NCBI GenBank assembly: GCA_019057815.1
Contig: JAHLWR010000015.1
Span: 1 to 64,000, forward strand
DNA: 64,000 bases
Reading direction: 5' to 3'
Source of the DNA: Candidatus Heimdallarchaeota archaeon
GTDB lineage: Archaea; Asgardarchaeota; Heimdallarchaeia; Heimdallarchaeales; Heimdallarchaeaceae
Shown here piece by piece: positions 53,103 to 62,334 of this stretch (positions are counted from its first letter, which is position 1; the number at the start of each line of letters is the position of its first letter). The notes beneath the pieces were generated by a model. That model was given only the letters and a program-made list of their open reading frames with translations, ran no database searches and was not told where the DNA came from. The translations under genes were made by a program, and so were the position numbers.

Positions 53103-53666
53103 ATGTCTAAAGTGCTAATTCTAAATGGTAGTCCTCGGAAAAAAGGGAATACTATCTTTCTAATTCAAGAATTATCGCGAATGATAATTCAATGTGGACA
53201 TGATGTAGAAATTCTAAATCTGAATGATTATGATATAAAACCTTGCCAAGGTTGTTTGTGGTGTTATAAAGATTTTCCGCTTAGATGTGTTCAGAATGAT
53301 GTTATGAACGGACTATATCCATTAGTTTTAGACTCTGATGTTATTGTCTTTGCGTCTCCAATATACTGGTTTAACTATTCTGCACAATTGAAGCTGTTTA
53401 TTGATAGATTAGTGGCTTTGCATGTTAAAGGAGGGCATTCTCTGAACGGTTATAGATTTGCTAGCATTTTTGTATATGGAGATACAAATGCACAGGGATC
53501 TGGTGTCCATAACACAATAGAATCGATTGATCATATGATTCGCTATTTTAGAGGAGAAAATTTAGGAGTTGTTCATGGGACAGGAGGAGAAAGTTTAACA
53601 GTTCAAAATGATGCGGAAATTATGAAAGACTTAAGAGAGCTTGCAGAAAAAATATGCTCAATTTAG
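53103..53666 (+). CDS. Iron-sulfur flavoprotein / NADPH-dependent FMN reductase family
   Basis: This 187-residue flavodoxin-fold protein starts with VLILNGSPRKKGNT, the FMN phosphate loop. C48, C51, C54 and C62 (PCQGCLWCYKDFPLRC) have the close spacing of the iron-sulfur flavoprotein (Isf) family of archaea, which carry one [4Fe-4S] cluster and pass electrons from ferredoxin. VIVFASPIYWFNYSAQLKLFIDR is the second FMN loop. Some family members keep the cysteines without a cluster. It could reduce oxygen species or take part in ferredoxin metabolism; it lies 63 bases behind the amidohydrolase, without a clear link. Confidence 0.83.
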   Translation: MSKVLILNGSPRKKGNTIFLIQELSRMIIQCGHDVEILNLNDYDIKPCQGCLWCYKDFPLRCVQNDVMNGLYPLVLDSDVIVFASPIYWFNYSAQLKLFIDRLVALHVKGGHSLNGYRFASIFVYGDTNAQGSGVHNTIESIDHMIRYFRGENLGVVHGTGGESLTVQNDAEIMKDLRELAEKICSI

Positions 53667-53677
53667 TTTCATTCTTT

Positions 53678-54505
53678 TTAATATACAAATTGTAATTTAA
53701 CCATAAATCCCTTATGATCAGAAGATTGCTCATTTTTATACAATTCAGCTGATCCTTTTACAACAGTGCAATAATCATTTACGAAAATATAATCTACTCG
53801 TAAAATCGGAAACGAGACATGCCAAGTTTTTCCAGCAAAAGGTGGTTTTCCAGAAGATATCCATGCATCGTGAAAAGTTGTGAATAATCTCCAATAAGTT
53901 AAGTCAAAAATAGAATTTGGAGTATTAAAATCACCGAGGACTATTGTGGGGACACTGAAATTTACTGCATTAATTATTTGGTTAGCTTGTTTAATTCTGT
54001 TGAAATAAAATGCTGGCCAACTAAGATGTGTAGTAATAACTGTGATTACAGTTATATTGATTTTTATTTGTGCAGTAATAAAACCTCTAGGGAGAGAATT
54101 CTTGGCATCAGGTAATTTAGTGAAGGTTGAATTAATTATTTCATATTTAGAAAGAATAGTTAGACCATATGTTATTTGATTATATTCTTCAAGAGAAACA
54201 AAATATTCATAGGAGAGTAAAGAAGCTAATTGACTAATATTAACTTCTGATCCTTGGTAAAACATCCTATATGCTTCTTGTAATGCCACAATATCTGCAT
54301 CAACTTCAGAGAGTAAATCAATAACTCCATCATCTAACCCTTTTCCTACATTATAAGTAAAAACTTTAACAGAATTAGAGTCTTGGCTTGTTACATTTGC
54401 TGAAAAAGAGACAAAAAAGGGGATAAGAATCTGTAAAAGACAAATCATCATTATTATTGCTAATAGCCAAATAATTTTGTTCTTATGTTTTTTAAAGAAT
54501 TTCAA
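53678..54505 (-). CDS. Membrane-anchored endonuclease/exonuclease/phosphatase (EEP) family protein
   Basis: An N-terminal membrane helix (IIWLLAIIMMICLLQILIPFFV) is followed by a complete EEP domain: N52 (FTYNVGKG), E77 (ALQEAY), the catalytic THLSWP, GDFNTPNS, and SSDHKGFMVKL at the end. This fold splits phosphodiesters in DNA, lipids or nucleotides. The layout, with the domain outside the membrane and the C-terminal SDH at the end, resembles YbhP/YafD-type proteins rather than the DNA repair enzyme. An extracellular nuclease or lipid phosphodiesterase is likely. Convergent with the flavoprotein gene. Confidence 0.82.
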   Translation of the reverse strand: MKFFKKHKNKIIWLLAIIMMICLLQILIPFFVSFSANVTSQDSNSVKVFTYNVGKGLDDGVIDLLSEVDADIVALQEAYRMFYQGSEVNISQLASLLSYEYFVSLEEYNQITYGLTILSKYEIINSTFTKLPDAKNSLPRGFITAQIKINITVITVITTHLSWPAFYFNRIKQANQIINAVNFSVPTIVLGDFNTPNSIFDLTYWRLFTTFHDAWISSGKPPFAGKTWHVSFPILRVDYIFVNDYCTVVKGSAELYKNEQSSDHKGFMVKLQFVY

Positions 54506-54578
54506 TATAATTTAAATCTAAGTCCAATATTATTAAAACACTTGCAAATAAAGAAGAAATATAATCATTAACATCCTA

Positions 54579-54640
54579 AGTCGTTTCTAACTAACGACTA
54601 GGTACCTTAGTAGTCGTCTCTAACATACGACAACAGTACC
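54579..54640. other. Pair of related hairpins upstream of two divergent genes
   Basis: GTCGTT-TCTAACT-AACGAC (54580-54598) and GTCGT-CTCTAACAT-ACGAC (54613-54631) are two hairpins of similar sequence. The second lies inside an outer stem GGTAC (54601-54605) with GTACC (54636-54640). The 472-base gap that holds them has no gene. They could be the subterminal hairpins of an insertion element or a structured RNA. Confidence 0.4.
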
Positions 54641-54703
54641 AAAAGTTATTTTTACACTCTCTAATTACTTAATAATTTTTTCTTCTTGATGATTCAACAA
54701 TTT

Positions 54704-54757
54704 AGTCGAAGTTTTCTTTCGACAAAAAGATTCCCTTATAAAACTATCTGTTGACCT
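54704..54757 (+). repeat. Dispersed repeat, copy 2
   Basis: It matches the minus strand of 13905-13957. Within it GTCGAA-GTTTTCT-TTCGAC is a perfect 6-bp hairpin, followed by CCCTTATAAAACTATCTGTT. The sequence TTATAAAA also resembles a TATA box, but it is 240 bases from the next start codon. No transposase gene is near. Confidence 0.55.
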
Positions 54758-54977
54758 TCTTATTTTTCCTTAATTACAAAGTTTCAAATCAAATATTACA
54801 AGACATAGAAGTAGTAAAAACCAAACCTTTGGGAATGATTAATCTAGGAGAAAAAGTAAGTTTGTGGAAGAGATTATTTAGACGATATAAACACAAATAA
54901 TTACTCCCTTATGATGGAAACTGGATAACGATAAAATACCCAAAAAGTTTAAATAAAAAAAAAGAATTAACGAGTCT

Positions 54978-57900
54978 ATGACCTCGAAAAGAAAAATAAT
55001 TTCAATTGTAATGTTATTGTGTTTTAGTCTCAATTTATTAGTTTTCACAATAGATAGAACTGCAGCAAAACTAGACGAAAAACAGCCGTTAGATCCTAAA
55101 GCAGAGCTCGATTCTCTCACAATAGCTGATTTAGATTGGCAGGCTTGTGATATTGACCGCGATATTACTCTACCGTTTACTCCCCGTTCAAGTGGAGGAT
55201 ACTCATATGATAAAACAGACACTTCTTTACATATGGAGGAAACGACTGGAACTTACCTTCTTAGGGCTGGATGGTATAGTAGTTTTGATATTACCAATGA
55301 AGTTTTTTCATTAGAGTTTGAAGGAAAAGCAAAAGCAGGACATATAGATGCAATTAATCTTGCTATGTATGTCTTTGATAATAAAACTAAAAAAAACCTG
55401 TATATGGTAGGTTGTTATCTTGGAACAGGTTTGGAAACTGATTATATATCTTTTAATTCAACTTTTATAACTCCGGATATTACTGAAATTCTCATATTTT
55501 TCCTTTACAGCGATGGTTTTTCAGCAAATTGGGGAATAGAATTTTGGATTCAGAATCTGGTCATTAAGACAGATATTGAAAAGTCTTCATTAATTGATGA
55601 AGAAGTATCGGAGATTTTCACTAGCAACCACTCTAAAACAATGGGGCTTTTTTGGAAAGATAACTATCTATTGAATACAGGATTAAATGCAACAAGTGGT
55701 ACGAAAAGTGTTGCTAAAATTAACCCTTTATCAGGTGAAGTTGTGGAGGTATACGAAGTTAATATGTTCTATGATTTAACTTTCGATGGTACGAATTTTT
55801 GGATAGTTTTTGCAGATAGAGATTATTATCTAGTCTACAAATATGATTCCTCCTTTAATAATGTAGGCTCAATTACTTTGCCTTTTGATCTTATTGGAGG
55901 TATAACAACGGATGGTACGGATTTATTTGTTGTAGATTATGAAGCTGATTTAATTCATAAGATAAACCGAAATACTGGGGCGATAATTTCATCTATTCCT
56001 GCACCTGGAACAAGAGTTAGAGGTTTGGAATATAGAGAAGGTTTTCTCTGGGCAACTGACTCAGATTCTCATCAGTTTTTCAAGATTTCTCTAACAGATG
56101 GCACTATACTTGAAACTTATAATTCTGCGTTTGAGAATCCTTTTGGAATAACTATTGATGATGAAGGTTTCATTTGGTTAACTTCAGTGTCATGCAAATT
56201 AATATACAAAACTAATGTCAATGTTATTTCAGACGCTGTCCCTCCTGTCATTACTCATCCTTCTGATATAACTTATCCTGAGGGTACATCTGGTCACTCT
56301 ATCATTTGGACTGGCACTGACGACAATCCTTCCATTTACTCAGTTTATCGTGATGACATTCTAGTTTCTTCTAGTTCTTGGTCTTCTGGTATAGGTATTA
56401 CTTACAATGTTGATGGCTTATCTGAAGGTACATACAACTTTACTATTGTCCTTACTGATGCTGATGACTTGTCTGTTAGTGACATTGTCTGGGTTACTGT
56501 TACTCATGCTTTCATTACTCCCATTATAAATCAACCTGATGACATAACATATACTGAGGGTACAACTGGTTATTCTATCGCCTGGACTGGCACTGACGAC
56601 AATCCTTCTACATATTCAATTTATCGTGATGATGTTCAAGTCTCTTATAGTTCTTGGTCTTCTGGTGTAGTGATTTTGTATAATGTTGATGGCTTATCTG
56701 AAGGTACCTACAACTTCACTATAGTCCTTATAGATGTAGATGGTTTATCTGTTAGTGATACTGTCTGGGTTACTGTTACTGTTATTCCTACTCCTCCAGT
56801 TGTTACTCACCCTGATGATATTACTTATATCACGGGTATAACTGGTTATTTCATCATTTGGACAGGTACTGACGACCTTCCTTCCACTTATTCAATCTAT
56901 CGTGATGGTGTTCTAGTCTCTTCTGGTTCTTGGTCTTCTGGTGTAGGAATATCGTATAATGTTGATGGCTTATCTGAAGGGATATACATCTTCACTATTG
57001 TCCTTATGTCTACTGATGGTTTTTCAGTTAGTGACACTGTTTGGGTCACTGTTACTCCTACTCCAATTCCACCTATTATTGATCAACCTGATGATATAAC
57101 TTATACTGAGGGTACAACTGGTTATTCCATCATTTGGACAGGTACTGATGACAACCCTGATTATTACTGGATTTATCGTGATGGTGCTCTAGTCTCTTCT
57201 GGTTCTTGGTCTTCCGGCGTAGGAATTGCATATAATGTTGATGGACTTATTAATGGTGTGTATAACTTCACTATCCTCATTACAGATTTTGACGGATTAT
57301 CTGTTAGCGACACTGTTTGGGTCACTGTTACTTCTGCTCCAATTCCACCTATTATTGATCAACCAGATGATATAACTTATACTGAGGGTACAACTAGCTA
57401 TTCTATCGTCTGGACAGGTACTGATGACAATCCTTCAGCATATTCTATTTACCGTGATGATGTTCTAGTCTCTTCTGGTTCTTGGTCTTCCGGCGTAGGA
57501 ATTGCATATAATGTTGATGGCTTATCTGAAGGTACCTACAACTTCACTATCCTTCTTGTGGATGACGATAGTTTTTCAGTTAGTGACACTGTTTGGGTCA
57601 CCGTTACTCCTGCTCATACTCCAACTCCTCCTTCTATTAATCATCCTGCTGACATAACTTATATTGAGGGTACAACTGGTTATTCTATCGTCTGGACAGG
57701 TACTGATGATAATCCTTCCACTTATTCAATTTATCGTGATGGTACTCTATTCTCTTCTGGTTCTTGGTCTTCTGGTGTAGGTATTGCTTATGATATTGAT
57801 GGCTTATCTGAAGGTACCTACAACTTCACTATTGCCCTTATGGATGTGGATGGTTTTTCAGTTAGTGACACTGTTTGGGTCACCGTTACTCCTGCTCATA

Positions 57901-58289
57901 CTCCAACTCCTCCTTCTATTAATCATCCTGCTGACATAACTTATATTGAGGGTACAACTGGTTATTCTATCGTCTGGACAGGTACTGATGATAATCCTTC
58001 CACTTATTCAATTTATCGTGATGGTACTCTATTCTCTTCTGGTTCTTGGTCTTCTGGTGTAGGTATTGCTTATGATATTGATGGCTTATCTGAAGGTACT
58101 TACAACTTCACTATTGTCCTTTTCGATACTGATGGTTTGTCTGTTAGTGATACTGTATTAGTTACAATACTAGAATCTGAAACAAGCAGTACAGTGAATG
58201 TAGGGTATAGTTCCTTAGCTATGGTTGTTTTAGTATCCCTAGTATCCCTAGTATTATACCGAAAGAAATATCTTAAGAAAAATAATTAG
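54978..58289 (+). CDS. Anchored surface protein with seven 94-residue Ig-like repeats
   Basis: The 1103-residue protein has a signal peptide (IISIVMLLCFSLNLLVFTI), a jelly-roll-like region, and an NHL/propeller-like section at about 200-410 (AKINPLSGEVVEVYEV, LYKTNVNVI). Seven repeats of about 94 residues follow, each with ITYxEGTTGYSIxWTGTDDNPSTYSIYRD and SSGSWSSGVGIAYNVDGLSEGTYNFTI. A membrane helix (SSLAMVVLVSLVSLVLY) and the tail RKKYLKKNN end it. Repeats 6 and 7 are almost the same in DNA, so one was gained recently. Likely an adhesin or stalk with a ligand-binding head. Confidence 0.83.
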   Translation: MTSKRKIISIVMLLCFSLNLLVFTIDRTAAKLDEKQPLDPKAELDSLTIADLDWQACDIDRDITLPFTPRSSGGYSYDKTDTSLHMEETTGTYLLRAGWYSSFDITNEVFSLEFEGKAKAGHIDAINLAMYVFDNKTKKNLYMVGCYLGTGLETDYISFNSTFITPDITEILIFFLYSDGFSANWGIEFWIQNLVIKTDIEKSSLIDEEVSEIFTSNHSKTMGLFWKDNYLLNTGLNATSGTKSVAKINPLSGEVVEVYEVNMFYDLTFDGTNFWIVFADRDYYLVYKYDSSFNNVGSITLPFDLIGGITTDGTDLFVVDYEADLIHKINRNTGAIISSIPAPGTRVRGLEYREGFLWATDSDSHQFFKISLTDGTILETYNSAFENPFGITIDDEGFIWLTSVSCKLIYKTNVNVISDAVPPVITHPSDITYPEGTSGHSIIWTGTDDNPSIYSVYRDDILVSSSSWSSGIGITYNVDGLSEGTYNFTIVLTDADDLSVSDIVWVTVTHAFITPIINQPDDITYTEGTTGYSIAWTGTDDNPSTYSIYRDDVQVSYSSWSSGVVILYNVDGLSEGTYNFTIVLIDVDGLSVSDTVWVTVTVIPTPPVVTHPDDITYITGITGYFIIWTGTDDLPSTYSIYRDGVLVSSGSWSSGVGISYNVDGLSEGIYIFTIVLMSTDGFSVSDTVWVTVTPTPIPPIIDQPDDITYTEGTTGYSIIWTGTDDNPDYYWIYRDGALVSSGSWSSGVGIAYNVDGLINGVYNFTILITDFDGLSVSDTVWVTVTSAPIPPIIDQPDDITYTEGTTSYSIVWTGTDDNPSAYSIYRDDVLVSSGSWSSGVGIAYNVDGLSEGTYNFTILLVDDDSFSVSDTVWVTVTPAHTPTPPSINHPADITYIEGTTGYSIVWTGTDDNPSTYSIYRDGTLFSSGSWSSGVGIAYDIDGLSEGTYNFTIALMDVDGFSVSDTVWVTVTPAHTPTPPSINHPADITYIEGTTGYSIVWTGTDDNPSTYSIYRDGTLFSSGSWSSGVGIAYDIDGLSEGTYNFTIVLFDTDGLSVSDTVLVTILESETSSTVNVGYSSLAMVVLVSLVSLVLYRKKYLKKNN
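56236..58170 (+). repeat. Seven tandem coding repeats of about 270-282 bases
   Basis: The repeats follow one another without spacer. Units 6 and 7 (from 57611 and 57893, period 282 bases) differ at only a handful of positions over more than 230 bases; earlier units differ more. This points to recent expansion by recombination. Confidence 0.8.
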
Positions 58290-58584
58290 AAGAGAACATC
58301 CCTAACTTTTTCTTCTTTCTCCTTTTTATGTCAATAAACTTCTATTCTTAATTCTTTGATAAAAGAGTAGTGGAGAGGGATCTCGTCCGTAAAAACGAAG
58401 AGTGAGTTCTGATTTTACAAGGGGGTTTGGGAGGATGTTTCCATCCCCCTCGGAAGATAGGGTTTGTGACGGAGCCCTTCTCCAATAAATCAATAGAGAA
58501 AATGGTATTTAAAGCTTGAAAGACACCCCCATAATTGAAAGTAATAAAAACCCTAGAAAAATTCACTAAAAACGACACTCTATT
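58290..58584. other. Intergenic stretch with a GC-rich hairpin
   Basis: The segment 58419-58475 is richer in G and C than anything around it and can fold: GGATG-TTTC-CATCC inside a larger G-run/C-run pairing (GGGGGTTTGG with CCATCCCCC). A 76-codon minus-strand frame across it looks like noise. A structured RNA or a foreign scrap is possible. Confidence 0.3.
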
Positions 58585-60393
58585 TCATACATACGCATCT
58601 GGATTTTTCTCTTCAAAGAACTTCTCTATGGCTTGAATCATTCTTTCTATAGACTGATGCCTTTCAAAATGAAATTCCCTTGAAAACCTTGTTCCTCTGG
58701 GATCAAGCAATATATGAACTGCTGCATCACCTTTATTTCTTATCGCTCTTCCAAAACTTTGTGACAGTCTTTGTATTGTTGGGATAACTATCGAAAATTC
58801 TTTAGCGAGTTTTTCTCCAAACTGATTACTTAATTCATCATAAATAAGATTGCTTTCTTCAGATGGAGGTGGAAAGGGGAGTGCTGTAGCAATTATACCT
58901 TTTATCAAACTTCTTCCTTGATAAGTGAATTCTATCCCTTCAGCTATTTTCCCCCCTGTAACACAGAGTATCAGCTTCTTACTCTCAACATTCGTAAGTA
59001 TTGTCTGTAAAGTAGTTATGTCTTGACCTTTTGTTTCAACTATATCAGGTTTAAACATTCCTGTATCTATTAGCTCATTAATGTAAGCATAACTTGGTGT
59101 GAAAACAAGTGTGTGACCTGGTATAGATTTGAAAAGTTCTGAAATACCTTTAGCGACTATACTAAAATACTTCTCATCTCTATTTTCATATTTGGCATTG
59201 TATAATTGATTGCACAAAACCAAATATTTACTCTTAGCTTCTTCTTTTTGAGGAAAAACTCTCAAAGTTTTACAAGCTGGGATTTGGAATAAGCGAAGAT
59301 AGGATTTTATTGGTTCAAAACTACCTGACATGAAGGTTAGACGCTGTGCGTAATGAACTTTTTTTAACATGTCTGAGGGCATAATATTGACAATTGACAG
59401 TTTTTTTCCATCTGAAATGACTTTCTTATCTTTTGCTGAGAGAATGAAATGATAACATAGATAAGCATGAATTGCAGGTAATTTTTCATTTCTAATCTGA
59501 AATTGTAGGTGTTTTAGAAGATCCTCACCTAAAACTTGAAGCAGATCTTCAGAATAATTCACTTCGAATATCTGTTTCTGCTCTAGTTTTTTAAATAAAT
59601 CAGAGTAGATACAGTTCGGGTATTCTTTAACAGCTTTTTCTAGAATATTTCTCTGAATTTCTTGATTTAAAGGTTTATACAAATTGTGAGCTTCATCTAT
59701 AGCTATTAGCGTTTTATGTAGGGGGACAGAAACGCTATACAATAACCTTGTATTAAGTGTAGAATTTTCAAGGAATGGATATGTTGCGATGATTATATCC
59801 GCTTTTTGCATTAAGAGATAAGACAAGAAATAGGGGCAATATTCTTCTTTATTAAAACAAGAATATAAATCATCAGCAGAAAGAATTTGAGGAAAAGATC
59901 TGATAAGTCTACTTATTGTCTGTAAAAGCTGGTTCTTATTTATTTTTTGAGTTTTCTGTTTGAGAGAGCATTTAGTTAATCTGCATATATGTGTATACAA
60001 CTCTCCTGGATATTCGCTTCTTGCTTTCAGGCAAAGTTCATTTTTACCTAACATAGGCATCATAATAGGAAAATTATCAAAATGTTCTTCTAGCAAATTC
60101 CAGTTATTCATTATTTTTTGGAATATTTTTGATAATTCTCGCAAGTAAACGTTTATTTGAGCTTTAGTTCTTACGAAGATTATTATTTTTTCCTCACTTT
60201 TCTTAATTGTTAATAGAGCTGTTAACAGTGCAGCTGTTTTCCCCACTCCTGTTTCAGTGCTTATTAGTATAGGTTTTTGGGAGGATAATAAGGATAGTAT
60301 CATACTTTTTTGAGTTTTTTTTATACTTGAATATGGGAAAATAAGATTCGCTATATCCCAAAGCTGCTCTATATTTACATTAGTCTGAAACAA
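58585..60393 (-). CDS. XPD/Rad3-like iron-sulfur DNA helicase
   Basis: The 602-residue protein has Walker A TETGVGKT (46-53), the DEAH box AIDEAH (231-236), and between them four cysteines in XPD order (C121, C137, C142 and C186 in YCPYF) that should hold a [4Fe-4S] cluster. Helicase domain 2 shows TLVFTPSYAYINELI, VTGGKIAEGIEF and QSFGRAIRN. XPD-type helicases open DNA 5' to 3' in repair. The start is TTG 60393 with the ribosome site AGGAAGGT 6 bases before it; the gene overlaps the Hef-like gene upstream by 14 bases, so the two are made together. Confidence 0.87.
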   Translation of the reverse strand: MFQTNVNIEQLWDIANLIFPYSSIKKTQKSMILSLLSSQKPILISTETGVGKTAALLTALLTIKKSEEKIIIFVRTKAQINVYLRELSKIFQKIMNNWNLLEEHFDNFPIMMPMLGKNELCLKARSEYPGELYTHICRLTKCSLKQKTQKINKNQLLQTISRLIRSFPQILSADDLYSCFNKEEYCPYFLSYLLMQKADIIIATYPFLENSTLNTRLLYSVSVPLHKTLIAIDEAHNLYKPLNQEIQRNILEKAVKEYPNCIYSDLFKKLEQKQIFEVNYSEDLLQVLGEDLLKHLQFQIRNEKLPAIHAYLCYHFILSAKDKKVISDGKKLSIVNIMPSDMLKKVHYAQRLTFMSGSFEPIKSYLRLFQIPACKTLRVFPQKEEAKSKYLVLCNQLYNAKYENRDEKYFSIVAKGISELFKSIPGHTLVFTPSYAYINELIDTGMFKPDIVETKGQDITTLQTILTNVESKKLILCVTGGKIAEGIEFTYQGRSLIKGIIATALPFPPPSEESNLIYDELSNQFGEKLAKEFSIVIPTIQRLSQSFGRAIRNKGDAAVHILLDPRGTRFSREFHFERHQSIERMIQAIEKFFEEKNPDAYV

Positions 60394-62170
60394 GATCTAA
60401 CCTTCCTTTGACAGCTTGATAAAGTTCATCTGCTCTTGGTTTAATGAAAAGGCTTTCTAGCATGTCTAGATTTAGACTTTGAGGATTAAGCGATTCTTCG
60501 TTTGGAAAATAGGAAGAGATCTTTTGAGCTTCTTCTCGAGTACAATTTGAAAGAAATTGAATATAGACAATGCTATCATTATAACCGTCATCAAATTTTT
60601 TCATTGTTTTCGAGTCACTTTGTTGCTGGTTTTTTGAGAAAGTTCTAACAACATTGAGCATAGCTTTGGTTCTATTATTCATCCTTTCGCTAATTTTGTT
60701 GTTGAAGAGTTTCTGCTGATTTCTAGCTAAAACTTTCTGAACATTCAGTTGAAGAGATATTTTCTCAAAATTTTTCTCTCTACTCAAGTATTTGTAAAGA
60801 ATTTTTTCTTCTAATGTTCTATGAGTGATGAAAATATATCTTTCTCCTTCATTCTCTTTCCTTTCAGTAAACCATGTCACTCTTTTTGGGACATTGAAAT
60901 AAATCTCAACATCTGATTCTACATTTATTTTTTTTGTGACTATCAAAACATTAAGCTTACCTGAGTTGTAATCTTGAATTAGCTTCTCTTTTTCTTTTTT
61001 AGAATAATTACTTGACATGAACCTATTTGATAAACCTAAAGTCGCTATACGAATAGGTAATATATTAGCTATGGTTTTATTATTAACTATAACTAAGAAT
61101 CGAGAATAACCTTTTTTCTCTCTTAAATTACTGATTAACTGTATAAATCTAGAAATTTTTGGGTGTTCTGTTTGAGTTTCTAAGAATTCAATTTCACTGA
61201 TTAAATCTTTAATTAAACGTGAATTAACGAATTTCTGACGCCATTCGTAAAGATAAGCTGAACAATTACCTTCCAAAACTTTTTTTCTTTGAAATAGAAT
61301 ATATTGTTTAGCTGCTCTAAGACCAAAGACTTCCAATAATTCTTTGATATTTTGGATATTGATATACTCAACCATTTTTTGTATATACCCATCTGCTTCC
61401 GTATAACCATATTCTAGATGTAGTTTTTCAGAAATGTTTTTTATCTTGCTTTTAATAGTAAAAGGATTAAGATGTAATTTTTTCTTAAAAAGCGTTTCAT
61501 ACTCTTTGAGAGTTCTATTCAAATCGTAAACTAAATTGTATATAGACTTGTTTAAGGGTACAACTATGTGTTTCTCATGCGATTTCAACAAGCTATTCTG
61601 GATCATTGGGTTGCTTGATTTGCAAAACTCTATCTTTGTTATCAGTAGATGAGAACAGATTTCAGCTATTTCTTCTGCTTGCGTAAAAGGATAAGCTGTA
61701 AATCCCACAATTTTAATAAAAGGATTTGTTTGATAGAATACTTCCAGTAATTTTACACTAGCATGTTTACCTTTGATTGTGTGTGCATGATCAAAGATTA
61801 GAAAACCAAAATCGTTAGAATTAAGGTTTTTACGTAACAAATCGTTGTGAAATAGGTGAGGTGTTATTACAACTATTCTTTTCTGAGCATAAGATCTTTT
61901 ACGTTTCTCTGTAGATTCTAATGAAGTCGGAAAGTAAATTTCTTTTTCTGCAAATTCTTTATTCTTGAAATAATTCTCATAGTAGCTTTTAAGTGATGAT
62001 TTAGGGATGATTATAGCTATTCTTTTTTCGGAAAATTTGCGACTATAATGACCGATTATCGATAGAATGATATTTTCTTTATCCAAATTAATTGGATGGA
62101 GTAATAGCAAATTCTCTTTTGATGTAAGACCTAAAATTATCTGGCTATATGTGTCAGGTACATAATTCAT
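60380..62170 (-). CDS. Degenerate Hef/FANCM-like superfamily 2 helicase with C-terminal HhH
   Basis: The overall layout is that of Hef: N-terminal DEAH-type domain, a helical insert (about 215-310) and helicase domain 2 (SRFLVIVNNKTIANILPIRI, SNYSKKEKEKLIQDYNSGKLNVLIVTKKINVESDVEIYFNVP). The motifs have decayed: the P-loop position reads HPINLDKENI instead of PTGxGKT, motif II is FDHAH (about 127-130) instead of DEAH, and motif III is FTAYPF. The C-terminal region ends in a helix-hairpin-helix-like part (TREEAQKISSYF...ADELYQAVKG) without a clear ERCC4 nuclease. It probably binds DNA without hydrolysing ATP, as a partner of XPD. ATG 62170 is chosen because GAGGGT lies 7-8 bases before it. Confidence 0.7.
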   Translation of the reverse strand: MNYVPDTYSQIILGLTSKENLLLLHPINLDKENIILSIIGHYSRKFSEKRIAIIIPKSSLKSYYENYFKNKEFAEKEIYFPTSLESTEKRKRSYAQKRIVVITPHLFHNDLLRKNLNSNDFGFLIFDHAHTIKGKHASVKLLEVFYQTNPFIKIVGFTAYPFTQAEEIAEICSHLLITKIEFCKSSNPMIQNSLLKSHEKHIVVPLNKSIYNLVYDLNRTLKEYETLFKKKLHLNPFTIKSKIKNISEKLHLEYGYTEADGYIQKMVEYINIQNIKELLEVFGLRAAKQYILFQRKKVLEGNCSAYLYEWRQKFVNSRLIKDLISEIEFLETQTEHPKISRFIQLISNLREKKGYSRFLVIVNNKTIANILPIRIATLGLSNRFMSSNYSKKEKEKLIQDYNSGKLNVLIVTKKINVESDVEIYFNVPKRVTWFTERKENEGERYIFITHRTLEEKILYKYLSREKNFEKISLQLNVQKVLARNQQKLFNNKISERMNNRTKAMLNVVRTFSKNQQQSDSKTMKKFDDGYNDSIVYIQFLSNCTREEAQKISSYFPNEESLNPQSLNLDMLESLFIKPRADELYQAVKGRLDLVSD

Positions 62171-62334
62171 TGTCAAACCCTCTTATAAGACCTAATCTTC
62201 CTGTTATTTTTATCACTCATTATGATAATCTGTAAATTAGTTTATAAGGAGGAAAAATGTTGTAATATTTAATTCTTCCAAAAAAGAACTAAAATTGGGA
62301 AAAACTTACATATTATTAGTTATCTTAACTTATT

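Noticed and set aside
58348-58578. 76-residue minus-strand protein
   Set aside because: It covers a GC-rich hairpin region, is Ser/Pro/His-rich noise without start signals.
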